A DNA stretch of 58,154 nucleotides from Halobacteriales archaeon (GTDB lineage Archaea > Halobacteriota > Halobacteria > Halobacteriales > SKSH01). The stretch covers positions 1 through 58,154 of the forward strand of contig SKSD01000005.1 in the NCBI GenBank assembly GCA_007118145.1, in the 5' to 3' direction. Numbering within the stretch: the stretch's first letter is position 1; every line of letters begins with the position of its first letter. This document shows positions 1 through 9,173 of this stretch, in pieces. The notes beneath the pieces were generated by a model. It was not told where the DNA came from, ran no database searches, and saw only the letters and a program-made list of their open reading frames with translations. Both the position numbers and the translations under genes were made by a program.

Positions 1-641
1 GTGAGGGTGCCATCGGAAGTGATTACCGCGACGTGTAGCTCGGTCCCGTCCCATGGCATGCCCGGGTGGTCCCACGTGAGCCAGGCGATTCGGGAGCCGT
101 CGGGTGAGATGCGAGGATGGGTATAGAAGTCGTGTCCAGATGCGACGACGCTCGGCGGGTTCACTCCTCGAACGTCTACCCTCATTAGCGTGATCACCGG
201 TCCATCGTCCTCCTCGTTACTCTCGACATTCTGACCGACGCAGTAGAGGGATGCGCCATCGACACTCACCTCGAAATCAGCATAACTTGACCTTCGATCA
301 GTCTCCGCTTCTGGCGTGATCGCTACCGGCTCTTCCCCGAGGTCCTGTCGATAGACACGTTGGTCGGATGCCCTCGTGAAATAGATGGTCCCGTCATCGA
401 CGGTGAAATCACCGCCCCCGAGGTTCACACCCGCTCGGACGTCGATTTCGTCTGGTGTAACTGCTTGAACGTGGCCGTCGACGGAGCGTTGAATGACGCG
501 TCGGTCTTCCTCCGGACGGATCTCAAGCCAATACAAGATTCCGTTATCGACCACTCGATGACCGAAACCAATCCTTCGTGTGGCCATTAGCTCTGGTGTA
601 ATCGGAGACGGCCATTCTCCGAAGTTTTCGGACGATGTCAT
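1..641 (-). CDS. S9 family peptidase (prolyl oligopeptidase type), N-terminal part, cut by window edge
   Basis: Reading the minus strand from an ATG at 641 gives 213 codons with no stop up to the window edge. The product begins MTSSENFGEWPSPI and contains repeated beta-propeller-like strands and a segment around residues 180-195 with SPDGSRIAWLTWDHP followed by MPWDGTEL. These are hallmarks of the N-terminal propeller domain of S9 (acylaminoacyl/dipeptidyl) peptidases. The catalytic alpha/beta-hydrolase domain lies outside the window. An in-frame ATG at 650 is an alternative start. A TATA-like TAATTAT at about 664-672 lies just upstream, so transcription is likely to start close to the ATG. 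Substrate preference cannot be inferred. Confidence 0.85.
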   Translation of the reverse strand, partial: MTSSENFGEWPSPITPELMATRRIGFGHRVVDNGILYWLEIRPEEDRRVIQRSVDGHVQAVTPDEIDVRAGVNLGGGDFTVDDGTIYFTRASDQRVYRQDLGEEPVAITPEAETDRRSSYADFEVSVDGASLYCVGQNVESNEEDDGPVITLMRVDVRGVNPPSVVASGHDFYTHPRISPDGSRIAWLTWDHPGMPWDGTELHVAVITSDGTL

Positions 642-650
642 GGCTAGCAT

Positions 651-1027
651 TCAGTCATGGGTGACATAATTATTCCCTGTAGACAATTAGAGACAATATG
701 ATAATATGACAGTGGGCGGCTATCCAATTCGATCAACGATGTCACGGGGAAAGCACTTTTCAAGCTCGAAGTAGCTTTCTCATGCTCATCGTGGAACATC
801 TACGGGCTGTATGTGTCATACCAATCAGATTATTCTTCCTTGCTGTCAGTCCCGACACCGGCTCTCTGGCTATAAGCGACGTATAAACGCGAGACATCTA
901 CGACCGCAATACAGTAAGTCTTTCTTGGGAAAACCTGAGGTAGAGGATACAGGGATCATTTCACTACTACCTCCAAAAACAATTCTCGAACAACACTGCC
1001 AGTTGGGGATTCGAAAGCCCGACTACA
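651..1027. other. Intergenic stretch, no supported gene
   Basis: This is about 380 bases between the S9 peptidase and tRNA-Gln. It is AT-richer than the flanking genes. The left end holds the peptidase promoter. A GAAAGC...GCTTTC inverted repeat (749-754 with 774-779) could form a hairpin. A 34-codon ATG reading frame (783-887, plus strand) has no recognisable start signals or family and is not called. An A-tract at about 974-980 is a T-run on the minus strand downstream of the tRNA and could end its transcript. Confidence 0.5.
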
Positions 1028-1100
1028 TAGTCCCACCAGGATTCGAACCTGGGTCGCGAGCGCCAGAAGCTCGCATGATTGGCCACTACACCATGGGACT
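1028..1100 (-). tRNA. tRNA-Gln (anticodon CTG)
   Basis: The minus strand folds as a complete 73-base tRNA. The acceptor AGTCCCA pairs with TGGGACT, and the discriminator A at 1028 has no encoded CCA after it. The anticodon stem CGAGC/GCTCG encloses a loop TTCTGGC with anticodon CTG, reading CAG (Gln). The T-arm is CCAGG-TTCGAAT-CCTGG. The D-arm is short but normal for archaea. No intron is present. A second tRNA-Gln (TTG) would be expected elsewhere in the genome. Confidence 0.95.
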
Positions 1101-1125
1101 ACACTTCGATGGTCGGCAATCCAGC

Positions 1126-1133
1126 TACTTAAA
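1126..1133 (-). promoter_or_regulatory. TATA box of tRNA-Gln
   Basis: TTTAAGTA on the minus strand is centred about 30 bases upstream of the mature tRNA 5' end, the usual spacing for an archaeal tRNA promoter. It lies in the gap shared with the divergently transcribed purO. Confidence 0.6.
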
Positions 1134-1199
1134 CATCGTTGAACGGGAGTATCGAAACAGAGCGATACCTACTTTCGATATCCCTCCGCAAACACGACC

Positions 1200-1778
1200 A
1201 TGTACATCGGTCGTTTCATCGTGGTGGGCCAAACATGGGCAGGATACCGCGTCTCGTCGAGGTCGTTCCCTCATCGGAAGATCGTCGAGCGAGAGGACGT
1301 ATTGACCGTCACACAGACCGATGAGGCACCACCAACTGAGAATCCATATATTGCGTACAACTGCGTCCGTCAACTCGAAGAGACTGCCATCATCGGCAAC
1401 GGCAGTCACGTCGACCCGATTGCTGAGAAAGTAGCACTCGGATATCCCGTGCGAGACGCCCTCGCCCATGGGTTACTCACACTTGATTTCGAGAAAGACG
1501 ACTACGATACGCCTCGGATCGCCGGTACGATTGGTGAGGAGAGTGCCATCGGTATCGTCCGCCGCGATGGCATCATCGTCACTGAGGTGTCCGAACCCAT
1601 GCTTGTCGCGACCTATGAGCATGACGCTCCCGAACCGTTTGCTATCGACACACGGGATGCTGAGGGGGTGGCGAAGGCACTTTTCGACCTGGACTTCGAA
1701 CACCCAGTCTGCGCCGCTGGCGTCGCCACCACGCAAGACGGATTCGTCACGGCAGTGTACAACGGACCCGAGGGATGA
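1200..1778 (+). CDS. purO: Archaeal IMP cyclohydrolase PurO
   Basis: The 192-residue product begins [10 protein letters not shown] and carries [11 protein letters not shown] near residues 14-24, the signature of PurO. PurO is the archaeal enzyme that closes FAICAR to IMP in the last step of purine synthesis, replacing the cyclohydrolase half of bacterial PurH. The length is normal for the family. It is divergent from tRNA-Gln and is followed after 24 bases by a phosphodiesterase on the same strand, with no obvious functional link. The ATG start is supported by the conserved N-terminus. It should be cytosolic. Confidence 0.93.
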   Translation: MYIGRFIVVGQTWAGYRVSSRSFPHRKIVEREDVLTVTQTDEAPPTENPYIAYNCVRQLEETAIIGNGSHVDPIAEKVALGYPVRDALAHGLLTLDFEKDDYDTPRIAGTIGEESAIGIVRRDGIIVTEVSEPMLVATYEHDAPEPFAIDTRDAEGVAKALFDLDFEHPVCAAGVATTQDGFVTAVYNGPEG

Positions 1779-1802
1779 TACCGCACATGAGGTGACCGAT
1801 CG

Positions 1803-2462
1803 ATGCGCATCGCCGCTCTCTCAGATATCCACAGCAATCTCCCGGCACTCGAGGCAGTGTTCGATGACATGCCGGCGGTGGATGCGATGGTCTGTGCCGG
1901 AGACGTGATCGGCTACTACACGTGGCCTGGTGCTTGTGTCGATATGGTGATGGAACGGTCGATTCCAACCGTGATGGGTAATCACGACCGTGAGCTCGTC
2001 AGCGACACACCATTTCGGTTCCACGGGAGTGCGAGAGCTGGTCTCGAGTTCGCAGATCGTGAGCTCAATGAGCACCAACGATCCTGGCTGGCTTCGCTCC
2101 CCGATGACCGTGTCGAGTTCAATGGGTTGATCCGGATCGTCCACGGCCACCCACGAAACCCGGATCGCTATACATATCCTGAGGAGGTTTCACCGGCCAT
2201 CCTCGATGACGAACCGATCCTCGTTCTCGGCCATACCCATCTGCAGTTTCATCGCCGCCTTGATACCGGTCTCGTCCTCAATCCGGGGAGTGTCGGCCAA
2301 CCCCGTGATGGTGACCCTCGGGCTGCCTACGCGATCATCGACACGGACGAGATGGCCGTCGAGGAACGCCGCGTCGAGTACGATATCAGCAAGACACAAC
2401 GGGCGATCAGACAGCATGATCTACCTGCATCACTGGCTGAACGACTCGCTGAGGGGCGTTAA
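1803..2462 (+). CDS. YfcE/MJ0936-type metallophosphoesterase
   Basis: The 219-residue protein has the calcineurin-like phosphodiesterase motifs in order: SDIHSNLPALE near residue 7, GDVIGYY near 38, GNHDREL near 60, VHGHP near 110 and LGHTH near 143, ending with NPGSVGQPRDGD. These His/Asp/Asn residues bind two metal ions. Relatives hydrolyse phosphodiesters such as bis-pNPP or cyclic nucleotides, and the in vivo substrate is unknown. Its last bases overlap by 4 the end of the convergent tnaA. Likely cytosolic. Confidence 0.9.
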   Translation: MRIAALSDIHSNLPALEAVFDDMPAVDAMVCAGDVIGYYTWPGACVDMVMERSIPTVMGNHDRELVSDTPFRFHGSARAGLEFADRELNEHQRSWLASLPDDRVEFNGLIRIVHGHPRNPDRYTYPEEVSPAILDDEPILVLGHTHLQFHRRLDTGLVLNPGSVGQPRDGDPRAAYAIIDTDEMAVEERRVEYDISKTQRAIRQHDLPASLAERLAEGR

Positions 2463-3790
2463 TCACGTGGCTGTAACCGTGCGGAAAAGTGACGCAGTTC
2501 TGGCTGGCCTGGGGCATCGGTGATCTCAAAGCCTACCTCGTCCTCGGCTACCTCGAGCACGCGATCGAACGTCTGGACAACGTGATCGATATGCTCGCGA
2601 TGGTACATCCGCCTTGGCAGGGCAAGACGGACAAGCTCTGGCCGGTCCGTCCCCGGGAATGCGAGACTACCAAGCTCGACCGCCCGGATACCACCCTCAC
2701 GGTAGAGGGCACAGACCAGTGCCTGGCCGGGGAATGTCGCTGCAGACAGATGTGAGTAGATCATCCCAGCATCGACGAACGCCGCATGACCCCCGGCAGG
2801 GCGTATCACCGGCACCCCGAGGTCGTCTAGACGCTCGACGAGCTCGCTCACCTGTGTGACGCGATGGGCGAGGTAAGCCGGGTCGACCGCCTCGGTAAGA
2901 CCGACGGCCATCGCCTCGAGATCTCTACCGGCGAGACCGCCGTAACTTGGGAATCCCTCGTAGAGGATACACCGCTGACGGATCTCCTCAAAGAGCTCAT
3001 CGTCACGGACGGCGACGAACCCGCCGATGTTGGCGAGTCCGTCTTTCTTGCCGCTCATGACGATCGCGTCGGCACGGTCGAACTGACTCCGTGCAATATC
3101 CTTGAGCTCGCCAGCACCATCGGGTGCATTGAAATATGCATTCTCAGCGAACCGACAGGCATCGATGACGAACGGAACATCGACCTCAGCCGCCAGGTCG
3201 GCCACCGCGTCGATGTTCTCGAGTGAGACAGGTTGTCCAGCCGCTGAGTTATTGGTGATGGTGAGGATGATGCATCCGATTCGCGACACTCCGACTCGGT
3301 CGATATGTGCCCTCGCAGTCTCGACTGCGAAGTCGCCCTTGAACGGTCGGTCAGCACTCAGCTGCTCAAGCGGGACAACTGGACAGTCGATCGCCGTCGC
3401 ACCCTGTGCTGCGATATGTGCCCTCGTCGTATCGAAATGTGTGTTGTTGAGTACGATATCACCAGGCTCAAGTAAGGCACCGTAGAGCAGGTGTTCACCA
3501 CCACGTCCCTGATGAACCGGGACGACGTTGCCGAAACCCATGATCTGTGATACGGCCTCTTTGAGCGCATCGAACCCTCGGCTCCCGGCATAAGCCTCGT
3601 CACCTCGAAGTAGCGCTCCCCACTGTTCGGAGCTCATCGCACCGGTGCCACTATCGGTCAGGAGATCGATGAACACGGCGTCGCTGTCGAGATTGAACAC
3701 ATTGTAATCGGCTTGCTCGAGGTACGCCTTCCGCTGCTCACGATCGGGTAAGTCGACCGGTTCGGCGACCTTGGTTCGATAGGTACGCAT
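2459..3790 (-). CDS. tnaA: Tryptophanase / beta-eliminating lyase
   Basis: This is a PLP enzyme of the tryptophanase/tyrosine phenol-lyase family, 443 residues. The N-terminal part shows YRTKVAEPV, DVFIDLLTDSGTG-like VFIDLLTDSGTG and HQGRGGEHLLYGA; the PLP-lysine segment is SGKKDGLANIGGF at about residue 250. The family splits L-tryptophan to indole, pyruvate and ammonia, or tyrosine to phenol. Tryptophan is favoured by overall similarity but the choice is an inference. The ATG at 3790 fits family N-termini; an upstream in-frame TTG (3817) adds nine residues and is less likely. It follows aspartate kinase on the same strand after 86 bases. Tryptophanases are patchily distributed in haloarchaea. 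Confidence 0.88.
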   Translation of the reverse strand: MRTYRTKVAEPVDLPDREQRKAYLEQADYNVFNLDSDAVFIDLLTDSGTGAMSSEQWGALLRGDEAYAGSRGFDALKEAVSQIMGFGNVVPVHQGRGGEHLLYGALLEPGDIVLNNTHFDTTRAHIAAQGATAIDCPVVPLEQLSADRPFKGDFAVETARAHIDRVGVSRIGCIILTITNNSAAGQPVSLENIDAVADLAAEVDVPFVIDACRFAENAYFNAPDGAGELKDIARSQFDRADAIVMSGKKDGLANIGGFVAVRDDELFEEIRQRCILYEGFPSYGGLAGRDLEAMAVGLTEAVDPAYLAHRVTQVSELVERLDDLGVPVIRPAGGHAAFVDAGMIYSHLSAATFPGQALVCALYREGGIRAVELGSLAFPGTDRPELVRLALPRRMYHREHIDHVVQTFDRVLEVAEDEVGFEITDAPGQPELRHFSARLQPRD

Positions 3791-3876
3791 CGAGTATGAC
3801 CACTCGGCGAGTGACAAGAAGACCGGTGCCGGTTCCCACCCACTGACAGCGACCTGCCTGTCACGTCGGTGTTAGT

Positions 3877-5055
3877 TTATCCACCCGTTTGGATCGCGCT
3901 GAGTGCATCCTCTGCGACCTGCCAGGGGACGACCAACGTCGTCGTGGTTGCACTGGTGATGACGTCTGTGGGTTCGATCGAGACGGTCGAGAGGGCGTCG
4001 AGTGCGTCGATGAGTTGATCCGGGTCAGTGCCGAGATCTCTGCCTGTGATACGGATGATGCCGAGGGGTTCTGACCGACTCACACTCCAGAGGTATTCAG
4101 CGGATAGCACCGTCTCATGCAGGGCAGATTCGGCGGTATCGGCTCGGTCGGCATCGACATAGAACGTGAGGCTGTTCAGCCCACTGGCGAGGGCGACGAT
4201 GGGTATATCGACTCGGTGCAACTGTGCCGTGAGGCGTTCGACGATGCCAGGGCGAGATCGCAACGCATGGCCAGCAATCGTGATAGCAACAATCGGACCC
4301 TCCCTGAGGTCAACCACCGACGAGAACGACCCCTCGACGACCGTCCCTCCGGTGAGCAGGTCACCCTGTTGATAATGGACGATCCGCATGCCGACATCGT
4401 CATCCTTGAGTGCGAGTGCGTCGGGCGAGACCACGTCAGCACCTCGAAGCGACAACTCGCGAAGTCGATCTGCATCAATCACATCGACGTTGCGTGCTCC
4501 CTCGACGACTCTCGGGTCAGCCGTCATGACACCGGTCACGTCGGAGACGATGACCACCTCATCAGCAGGGAGGAATGAGCCGAGGGCGACGGCCGTGGTG
4601 TCACTCGACCCTCTGCCGAGAGTGACGATCGACCCATCGGGTCGCTCAGCGACGAACCCGGCGACGACCGGTACAGCGCCATCGACATAGGCGAATAATT
4701 CGCCCACGCGGAATCTCGTCGCCTCGAGGTCGAGTTCGCCGGTTTCCGTGGCACAGATCGGCCACGCTGGGTGGCCGGGCTCAAGGTAGGTGGCATCTAT
4801 ACCCTCAGCCTCGATGGCTGCGGCGAGCACGCGGATGCTCGTTCGCTCGCCCATGCTGAGGATCTCGTCCATCGCTACAGGTTCGACACCATCTGGGACA
4901 GCCTCGATGAGTTCATCGGTGTACTCTCCAAGTGCACTCGCGACCACGATCACCTGGTGGCCGCGCTCAACCGTCTCGGTCACCGATCTCGCGGCACGTG
5001 CGATACGCTCTTTCGTCGCGAGGCTCGTCCCGCCGAACTTGACCACGACACGCAT
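3877..5055 (-). CDS. lysC: Aspartate kinase
   Basis: It phosphorylates aspartate, the entry step to threonine, methionine and lysine. The 392-residue product starts MRVVVKFGGTSLA, the amino-acid kinase P-loop-like motif. SMGERTS occurs near residue 67, GRGSSDTTA near 147 and two ACT regulatory domains in the last 130 residues (GLNSLTFYVD, then DLGTDPDQLIDAL). The ACT pair suggests feedback control by an end-product amino acid. ATG at 5055 is chosen over an in-frame GTG at 5061 because the family starts right at the beta-strand. The DP1 gene lies 59 bases upstream on the same strand. Confidence 0.93.
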   Translation of the reverse strand: MRVVVKFGGTSLATKERIARAARSVTETVERGHQVIVVASALGEYTDELIEAVPDGVEPVAMDEILSMGERTSIRVLAAAIEAEGIDATYLEPGHPAWPICATETGELDLEATRFRVGELFAYVDGAVPVVAGFVAERPDGSIVTLGRGSSDTTAVALGSFLPADEVVIVSDVTGVMTADPRVVEGARNVDVIDADRLRELSLRGADVVSPDALALKDDDVGMRIVHYQQGDLLTGGTVVEGSFSSVVDLREGPIVAITIAGHALRSRPGIVERLTAQLHRVDIPIVALASGLNSLTFYVDADRADTAESALHETVLSAEYLWSVSRSEPLGIIRITGRDLGTDPDQLIDALDALSTVSIEPTDVITSATTTTLVVPWQVAEDALSAIQTGG

Positions 5056-5114
5056 CTTCACCGACGTGTAATAAGTCGGCGTTCTAACGCGTTACGTAAT
5101 GAGATGGTTCCCCC

Positions 5115-6548
5115 TCAGGTGAAAGATCGGACGGTCACCTCGAGGGTCTGTAGGTCGATGATCGGAGCGACACCGACATCGGGTTCGATATTCACACGGC
5201 GTTGAAACGGTGTCTGATGCTGCCAGCTGGCGCTGTTGATGATAGAGACATCACGGTAGCTGCTCACCCCGAGGGTGTGCGTGTGTCCTGCGTGAAACAC
5301 ATCCGGGATATCATCAATCACCAGGTAATCGCGCTCCTCCGGTGCGATGCGTGTCCGACTCCCGAACATCGGCGCGAGATGTCGCTTTTGCAATAGCAGT
5401 CGCATCGCGAGATCGGGTCGGGTGTAATCAGCCACCGTCGCTGGTACCTCGGCGATGACGTCGTCCAGTGAGGTACCATGATACATCAATACGGTGACCC
5501 CCTCGAGCTCGACCCAGCCAGGGTTACTGATCACCTCAGCCCCGTGGACGGCGAGCATCGATCGAAGCTCTGCGTCGAACCCAGGTTGCGGCTCAGCAAG
5601 CCTGACAGCATCGTGATTGCCGGGGATGATGACGATCTCCAGATCACCGGGGACGATTTTCAGCTCCTCGGTGAACGCCGCGTACTGCTCGTAGACATCG
5701 ACGATAGAGAGCTCCTCAGCCTGGCCGGGGTAGATCCCGACACCATCGACCATGTCCCCAGCGATGAGGAGGTACTCGACTGCCTCTGCCTCGTTGGTAT
5801 GAAGCCAGTCGGCGAATGCACGCCATGCATCGCTGGCGAACTCTTGACTACCGATGTGGAGGTCGCTCACGAGCGCCGCCTCGACGTGTCGATCCGCACG
5901 GTTCGACTCGTTCGAGAGTGGGATGTCGGGATGGAACAGTTCGTCGACAAAGACGAGCTCACCGTCATCCGATAACGTCCCCTGTATGCCGATCACCTCA
6001 TCCATGAGAATCTCCCTGACCGACTCGTGCGCATCATTGTCAGCATGGATCAACGCACGGCACTGGCCGGTGCGGTCCTCAAGGTCGAGCATCCAGTGTC
6101 CGTTCGCCGTTGATCGGATATCCGTGACCATCCCGATCACGCCGATGGTATGGCGTTGTCCACCATCACCGAGTGAGGTGATCGACCGGGCGCGCACGCG
6201 ATCGGTGAGTAACTGTCGAAGCCTGTCGTATCGGTCGCGAAAGAGCGCGACGAAGTCATCATAGTCTCCCGTACCCGTGCTCTGACCGGTCATATCGTGT
6301 ACGACGGCCACTTCTGCCTCTCCCCGTCGGGGGGTGCTGGCTGGTGATACCTCCTCAGTCTGGGATATCGCCAGCTCGACGTGATCTTCCGTGATCGTGA
6401 TCGTCTCCTCATCGACCGATCCGAGCAGGTCATCGAGCATCGCGTCTGGATCATCGGCACGCTGGATTCGACGGACAGCATCCTTCTCCACGCTATAGCC
6501 GTGGGTGGCCAAGTGCTCGACGATGCTCCTGAGTGACGCCTCTGACAC
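5115..6548 (-). CDS. polB: DNA polymerase D small subunit (DP1, proofreading exonuclease)
   Basis: The 477-residue protein matches the archaeal PolD small subunit: an N-terminal helical region, an OB-fold around residues 125-200, then an Mre11-like phosphoesterase with SDLHIGSQEF, AGDMVDGVG, PGNHDAVR and HAGHTHTLG. DP1 supplies the 3'-5' proofreading activity and binds the large polymerase subunit DP2, which is not in this window. The start is GTG (6548); a TTG one codon upstream is also possible and no ATG is in frame. It lies about 2.3 kb from orc1, an association conserved in haloarchaea. It is divergent from signal peptidase. Confidence 0.93.
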   Translation of the reverse strand: MSEASLRSIVEHLATHGYSVEKDAVRRIQRADDPDAMLDDLLGSVDEETITITEDHVELAISQTEEVSPASTPRRGEAEVAVVHDMTGQSTGTGDYDDFVALFRDRYDRLRQLLTDRVRARSITSLGDGGQRHTIGVIGMVTDIRSTANGHWMLDLEDRTGQCRALIHADNDAHESVREILMDEVIGIQGTLSDDGELVFVDELFHPDIPLSNESNRADRHVEAALVSDLHIGSQEFASDAWRAFADWLHTNEAEAVEYLLIAGDMVDGVGIYPGQAEELSIVDVYEQYAAFTEELKIVPGDLEIVIIPGNHDAVRLAEPQPGFDAELRSMLAVHGAEVISNPGWVELEGVTVLMYHGTSLDDVIAEVPATVADYTRPDLAMRLLLQKRHLAPMFGSRTRIAPEERDYLVIDDIPDVFHAGHTHTLGVSSYRDVSIINSASWQHQTPFQRRVNIEPDVGVAPIIDLQTLEVTVRSFT

Positions 6549-6675
6549 CAACGGCCATGACGTGGTATCGTCGCTAAAAGGTGACGGGTCGCCACTGCGA
6601 AAGTGACGGGTATTCTCATGGGTTGCGGTTGCGAACGGAACCTATTTTGCTACAAATCCGCTCCGTTCTCAACGG

Positions 6676-7302
6676 ATGCAGTCGTTAGACGATACAACCG
6701 ACGCCGGAGGCGGTAATGGATCGAGCGGATCGCGCCTCGGGCTGACGCTACTCAAGGATATCCTCTCCGGTGTCGCCATCGTCGTCTTCCTCATCCTCGT
6801 CTTCTTCGCCATCAGTGGTGTCTGGCCACCGTTCGTCGCCATCGAGAGTGGAAGTATGGAGCCACACATGGCCAAAGGGGATCTTGTCTATCTGGTGCAG
6901 GGTGATCGCTTCTCGAGTTACGATGGCGAGTCCGAGTTGAACCTGGTCACCGTCGAGATGGGCAGCGAGATGGACCACCTCTCCTTCGGAAAACCAGGTC
7001 ACGTGGTTGTCTTCCGACCGAACGGTGGTGACGGTACACCCATCATCCACCGACTCCACCTCTGGGTTGAGGAGGGCGAGGACTGGACCGACCGGGCTAA
7101 CCCAGCGTATCTGGGCGGTCGGACGAACTGTCTCGAGCTGCCAAACTGTCCTGCTCCGCATGACGGGTTCATCACCAAGGGTGATAACAATGCAGCGTAT
7201 GACCAGGTCGATGGGCAGTCATCCGTGGTCAAGCCTGAGTGGGTCATCGGCCGTGCCGCCGTTCGCATCCCCTATCTCGGCTACTTTCGCATCACCATCT
7301 AA
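6676..7302 (+). CDS. sec11: Signal peptidase I, archaeal Sec11 type
   Basis: This membrane serine protease removes signal peptides from Sec substrates. The 208-residue product has one N-terminal membrane helix (about residues 28-50) followed by ESGSMEPHM with the nucleophile Ser at residue 60. A conserved TPIIHRL His and an ITKGDNN Asp come later, consistent with a Ser-His-Asp arrangement typical of ER/archaeal enzymes rather than bacterial Ser-Lys. A TATA-like CTATTTTG lies about 30 bases upstream of the ATG. It converges with orc1, with only 4 bases between the stops. This neighbourhood is conserved next to oriC1. Confidence 0.92.
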   Translation: MQSLDDTTDAGGGNGSSGSRLGLTLLKDILSGVAIVVFLILVFFAISGVWPPFVAIESGSMEPHMAKGDLVYLVQGDRFSSYDGESELNLVTVEMGSEMDHLSFGKPGHVVVFRPNGGDGTPIIHRLHLWVEEGEDWTDRANPAYLGGRTNCLELPNCPAPHDGFITKGDNNAAYDQVDGQSSVVKPEWVIGRAAVRIPYLGYFRITI

Positions 7303-7306
7303 GGCA

Positions 7307-8800
7307 TCAGTCGAACCGTGACTGGATGTAGGGTTGAATATCTCCAAGGTCAGTGAACCTTGAGTCGGAGGTAAGGACTGCCTCGGTCTCGTCCAGATGC
7401 TTTGAGATACTGATCTCCTTGGTACGGCCGTACCGCCCCTGGCTGACGACGACCGCGTTGATGATCCCGAGCATATCGAGCTCGCTGATGAGCGAGGTGA
7501 CACGTCGCTGGGTCAAACAGTCAGACCCGAGGGTCGAACAGAGCTGTTTGTACACGTCGTAAACCTCACCGGTCTTACTGTTCGAGGAGGTGTGCTTCTC
7601 AAGGAGCACGATCGAGTACAAGACGAGCTTTGACTGATGCGGTAACGTCCTCACGACCTCCATCACACGATCGATCTCGAGCTTTTCCTGCGCACGTCTC
7701 ACGTGGATATCGAGCACCTCCTCGGCCTGGTCGCGCTCGGCGAGTTCACCGGCAGTGCGTAACAGATCAAGCGCACGTCTTGCATCACCGTGTTCCTGCG
7801 CAGCGTACGCGGCACAAAGTGGGATGACGTCTTCGGTCAACGTGTCATTCTTGAACGCGACATCCGCGCGGTGCTCCAGGATATCGAGGAGCTGGTTAGC
7901 ATCATACGGGGGGAAGACAATCTCCTCCTCCCCCAGACTCGAGCGAACCCGAGGGTCGAGGGTGTCGGTGAATCTGAGATCGTTGCTGATACCCATGATC
8001 GATACCCTCGAGCGCTCGAGATCGCTATTGATCCGAGAGAGGTTGTAGAGCGTATCATCGCCACTTTTCTCGACCAACTTGTCGACCTCGTCGAGCATGA
8101 TGACGACGACACACTCGCGGTAGTCGATGGCATCGAAAAACGCCTCGTAGACACGGTCGGTCGGCCATCCGGTCATCGGGACCATCTCGAACCTATCGTG
8201 GTCGTCCTTCAGTCGCTCGATGTGGTCGGCGAGTGACGGGATATCATCGACTGGTAGGTCATCCGTTGTGATATCACCAGCGCGGAGCTGGCGCCCCCAG
8301 CTCTCGAGGCGTTCGAGTTCCTCGTCGATGGCGTCGAGGTTATCCTCGATGAACTTATTCGCGAGCTTGGCAAACACGCGATACTGGGTATCGATCACCT
8401 CGCAGTTGATGTACTCCACGTAACATGGAGCCTCGTATCGTTGTGACGTACGCTCGAGCTCCTCGCTGACGTACTTTGCAGAGGCGGTTTTTCCCGTACC
8501 GGTCTTTCCATAGATGAGTATATTAGAGGGTGTCTCTGCACGGAGTGCCGACACCAGTATCGACGCCATCTCATTAATCTTCTGTTCACGGTGGGGGAGC
8601 TTATTAGGCGTATACGCGGGGCGCAACACGTCTCGTTTTTCGAAGATCGGCTGACCCTCAAGCAGGTCATCGAACAGGCTTTCGCCATCGCGCGAACTCG
8701 AATCGGACGCTAACCCATCCATCATGACCGGTTCTTCGAATCCAAGCGATTCCTCTGCCACCGGTGATATCCAGTCTCCGTCTCCGTGTTTGTCTGACAT
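7307..8800 (-). CDS. orc1: Orc1/Cdc6 replication initiator of oriC1
   Basis: This AAA+ origin-binding protein has 497 residues. Walker A GKTGTGKTAS is near residue 100, Walker B VVIMLDEVDKL near 235, sensor-1 GISNDL follows, and a C-terminal winged helix (about residues 390-497) recognises ORB repeats. An acidic, Ser-rich N-terminal extension of about 60 residues precedes the core. ATG at 8800 is preferred over an in-frame GTG at 8815 because the GTG lies inside ORB1. Adjacent ORBs and the oap genes identify this as the oriC1 initiator. ORB1 sits directly upstream of the start, suggesting self-regulation. Confidence 0.95.
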   Translation of the reverse strand: MSDKHGDGDWISPVAEESLGFEEPVMMDGLASDSSSRDGESLFDDLLEGQPIFEKRDVLRPAYTPNKLPHREQKINEMASILVSALRAETPSNILIYGKTGTGKTASAKYVSEELERTSQRYEAPCYVEYINCEVIDTQYRVFAKLANKFIEDNLDAIDEELERLESWGRQLRAGDITTDDLPVDDIPSLADHIERLKDDHDRFEMVPMTGWPTDRVYEAFFDAIDYRECVVVIMLDEVDKLVEKSGDDTLYNLSRINSDLERSRVSIMGISNDLRFTDTLDPRVRSSLGEEEIVFPPYDANQLLDILEHRADVAFKNDTLTEDVIPLCAAYAAQEHGDARRALDLLRTAGELAERDQAEEVLDIHVRRAQEKLEIDRVMEVVRTLPHQSKLVLYSIVLLEKHTSSNSKTGEVYDVYKQLCSTLGSDCLTQRRVTSLISELDMLGIINAVVVSQGRYGRTKEISISKHLDETEAVLTSDSRFTDLGDIQPYIQSRFD

Positions 8801-8813
8801 ACGCTGTTTCAGC

Positions 8814-8835
8814 ACCCCTCCGTTTCAACTGCAAC
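8814..8835 (-). repeat. ORB1 (origin recognition box)
   Basis: On the minus strand the core reads CAGTTGAAACGGAGGGG. It is nearly identical to the core of ORB3 but lacks the extended second G-run. It ends 13 bases before the orc1 ATG, so bound Orc1 would cover the orc1 promoter/start. Confidence 0.85.
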
Positions 8836-9173
8836 AACGCCCACAGACACAGCTAATGGACATTGCTTTTGTTGCAAGCCGCAACCCCAGACGGCTCAAT
8901 TCCTGTGTGCCCAGAACCGATGAGTACCATCACCTTAAACTCTTCCCTATTGTCACGGTCAGTTGTCAAGTTATCTAAGAATAATTATATGTTAATATCC
9001 AACATAATGTTGGCACGGTGACCACCTCGGATATTGCCGATAGTCTAGTGACCAAGATTCACCAGTTATAGCCCTCATAACTGGCAAATTCCGGGCTTAA
9101 TAAGCCTGAGACACGTTTTCCTTATTAACACTTAAAGCGCCCACGACGTCGATCGACGACCAAACAACCCGGA

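Noticed and set aside
783-887. 34-codon ATG frame upstream of the tRNA
   Set aside because: No family, no promoter at the right distance, no conserved neighbour; length is within chance.
811-1305. 164-codon open frame crossing tRNA-Gln
   Set aside because: It reads through the antisense of a perfect tRNA and into the 5' part of purO; the composition is unlike the acidic proteins here.
3791-3876. TnaC-like leader before tnaA
   Set aside because: No separate ATG frame with Trp; the Trp seen lies only in an in-frame TTG extension of tnaA itself.
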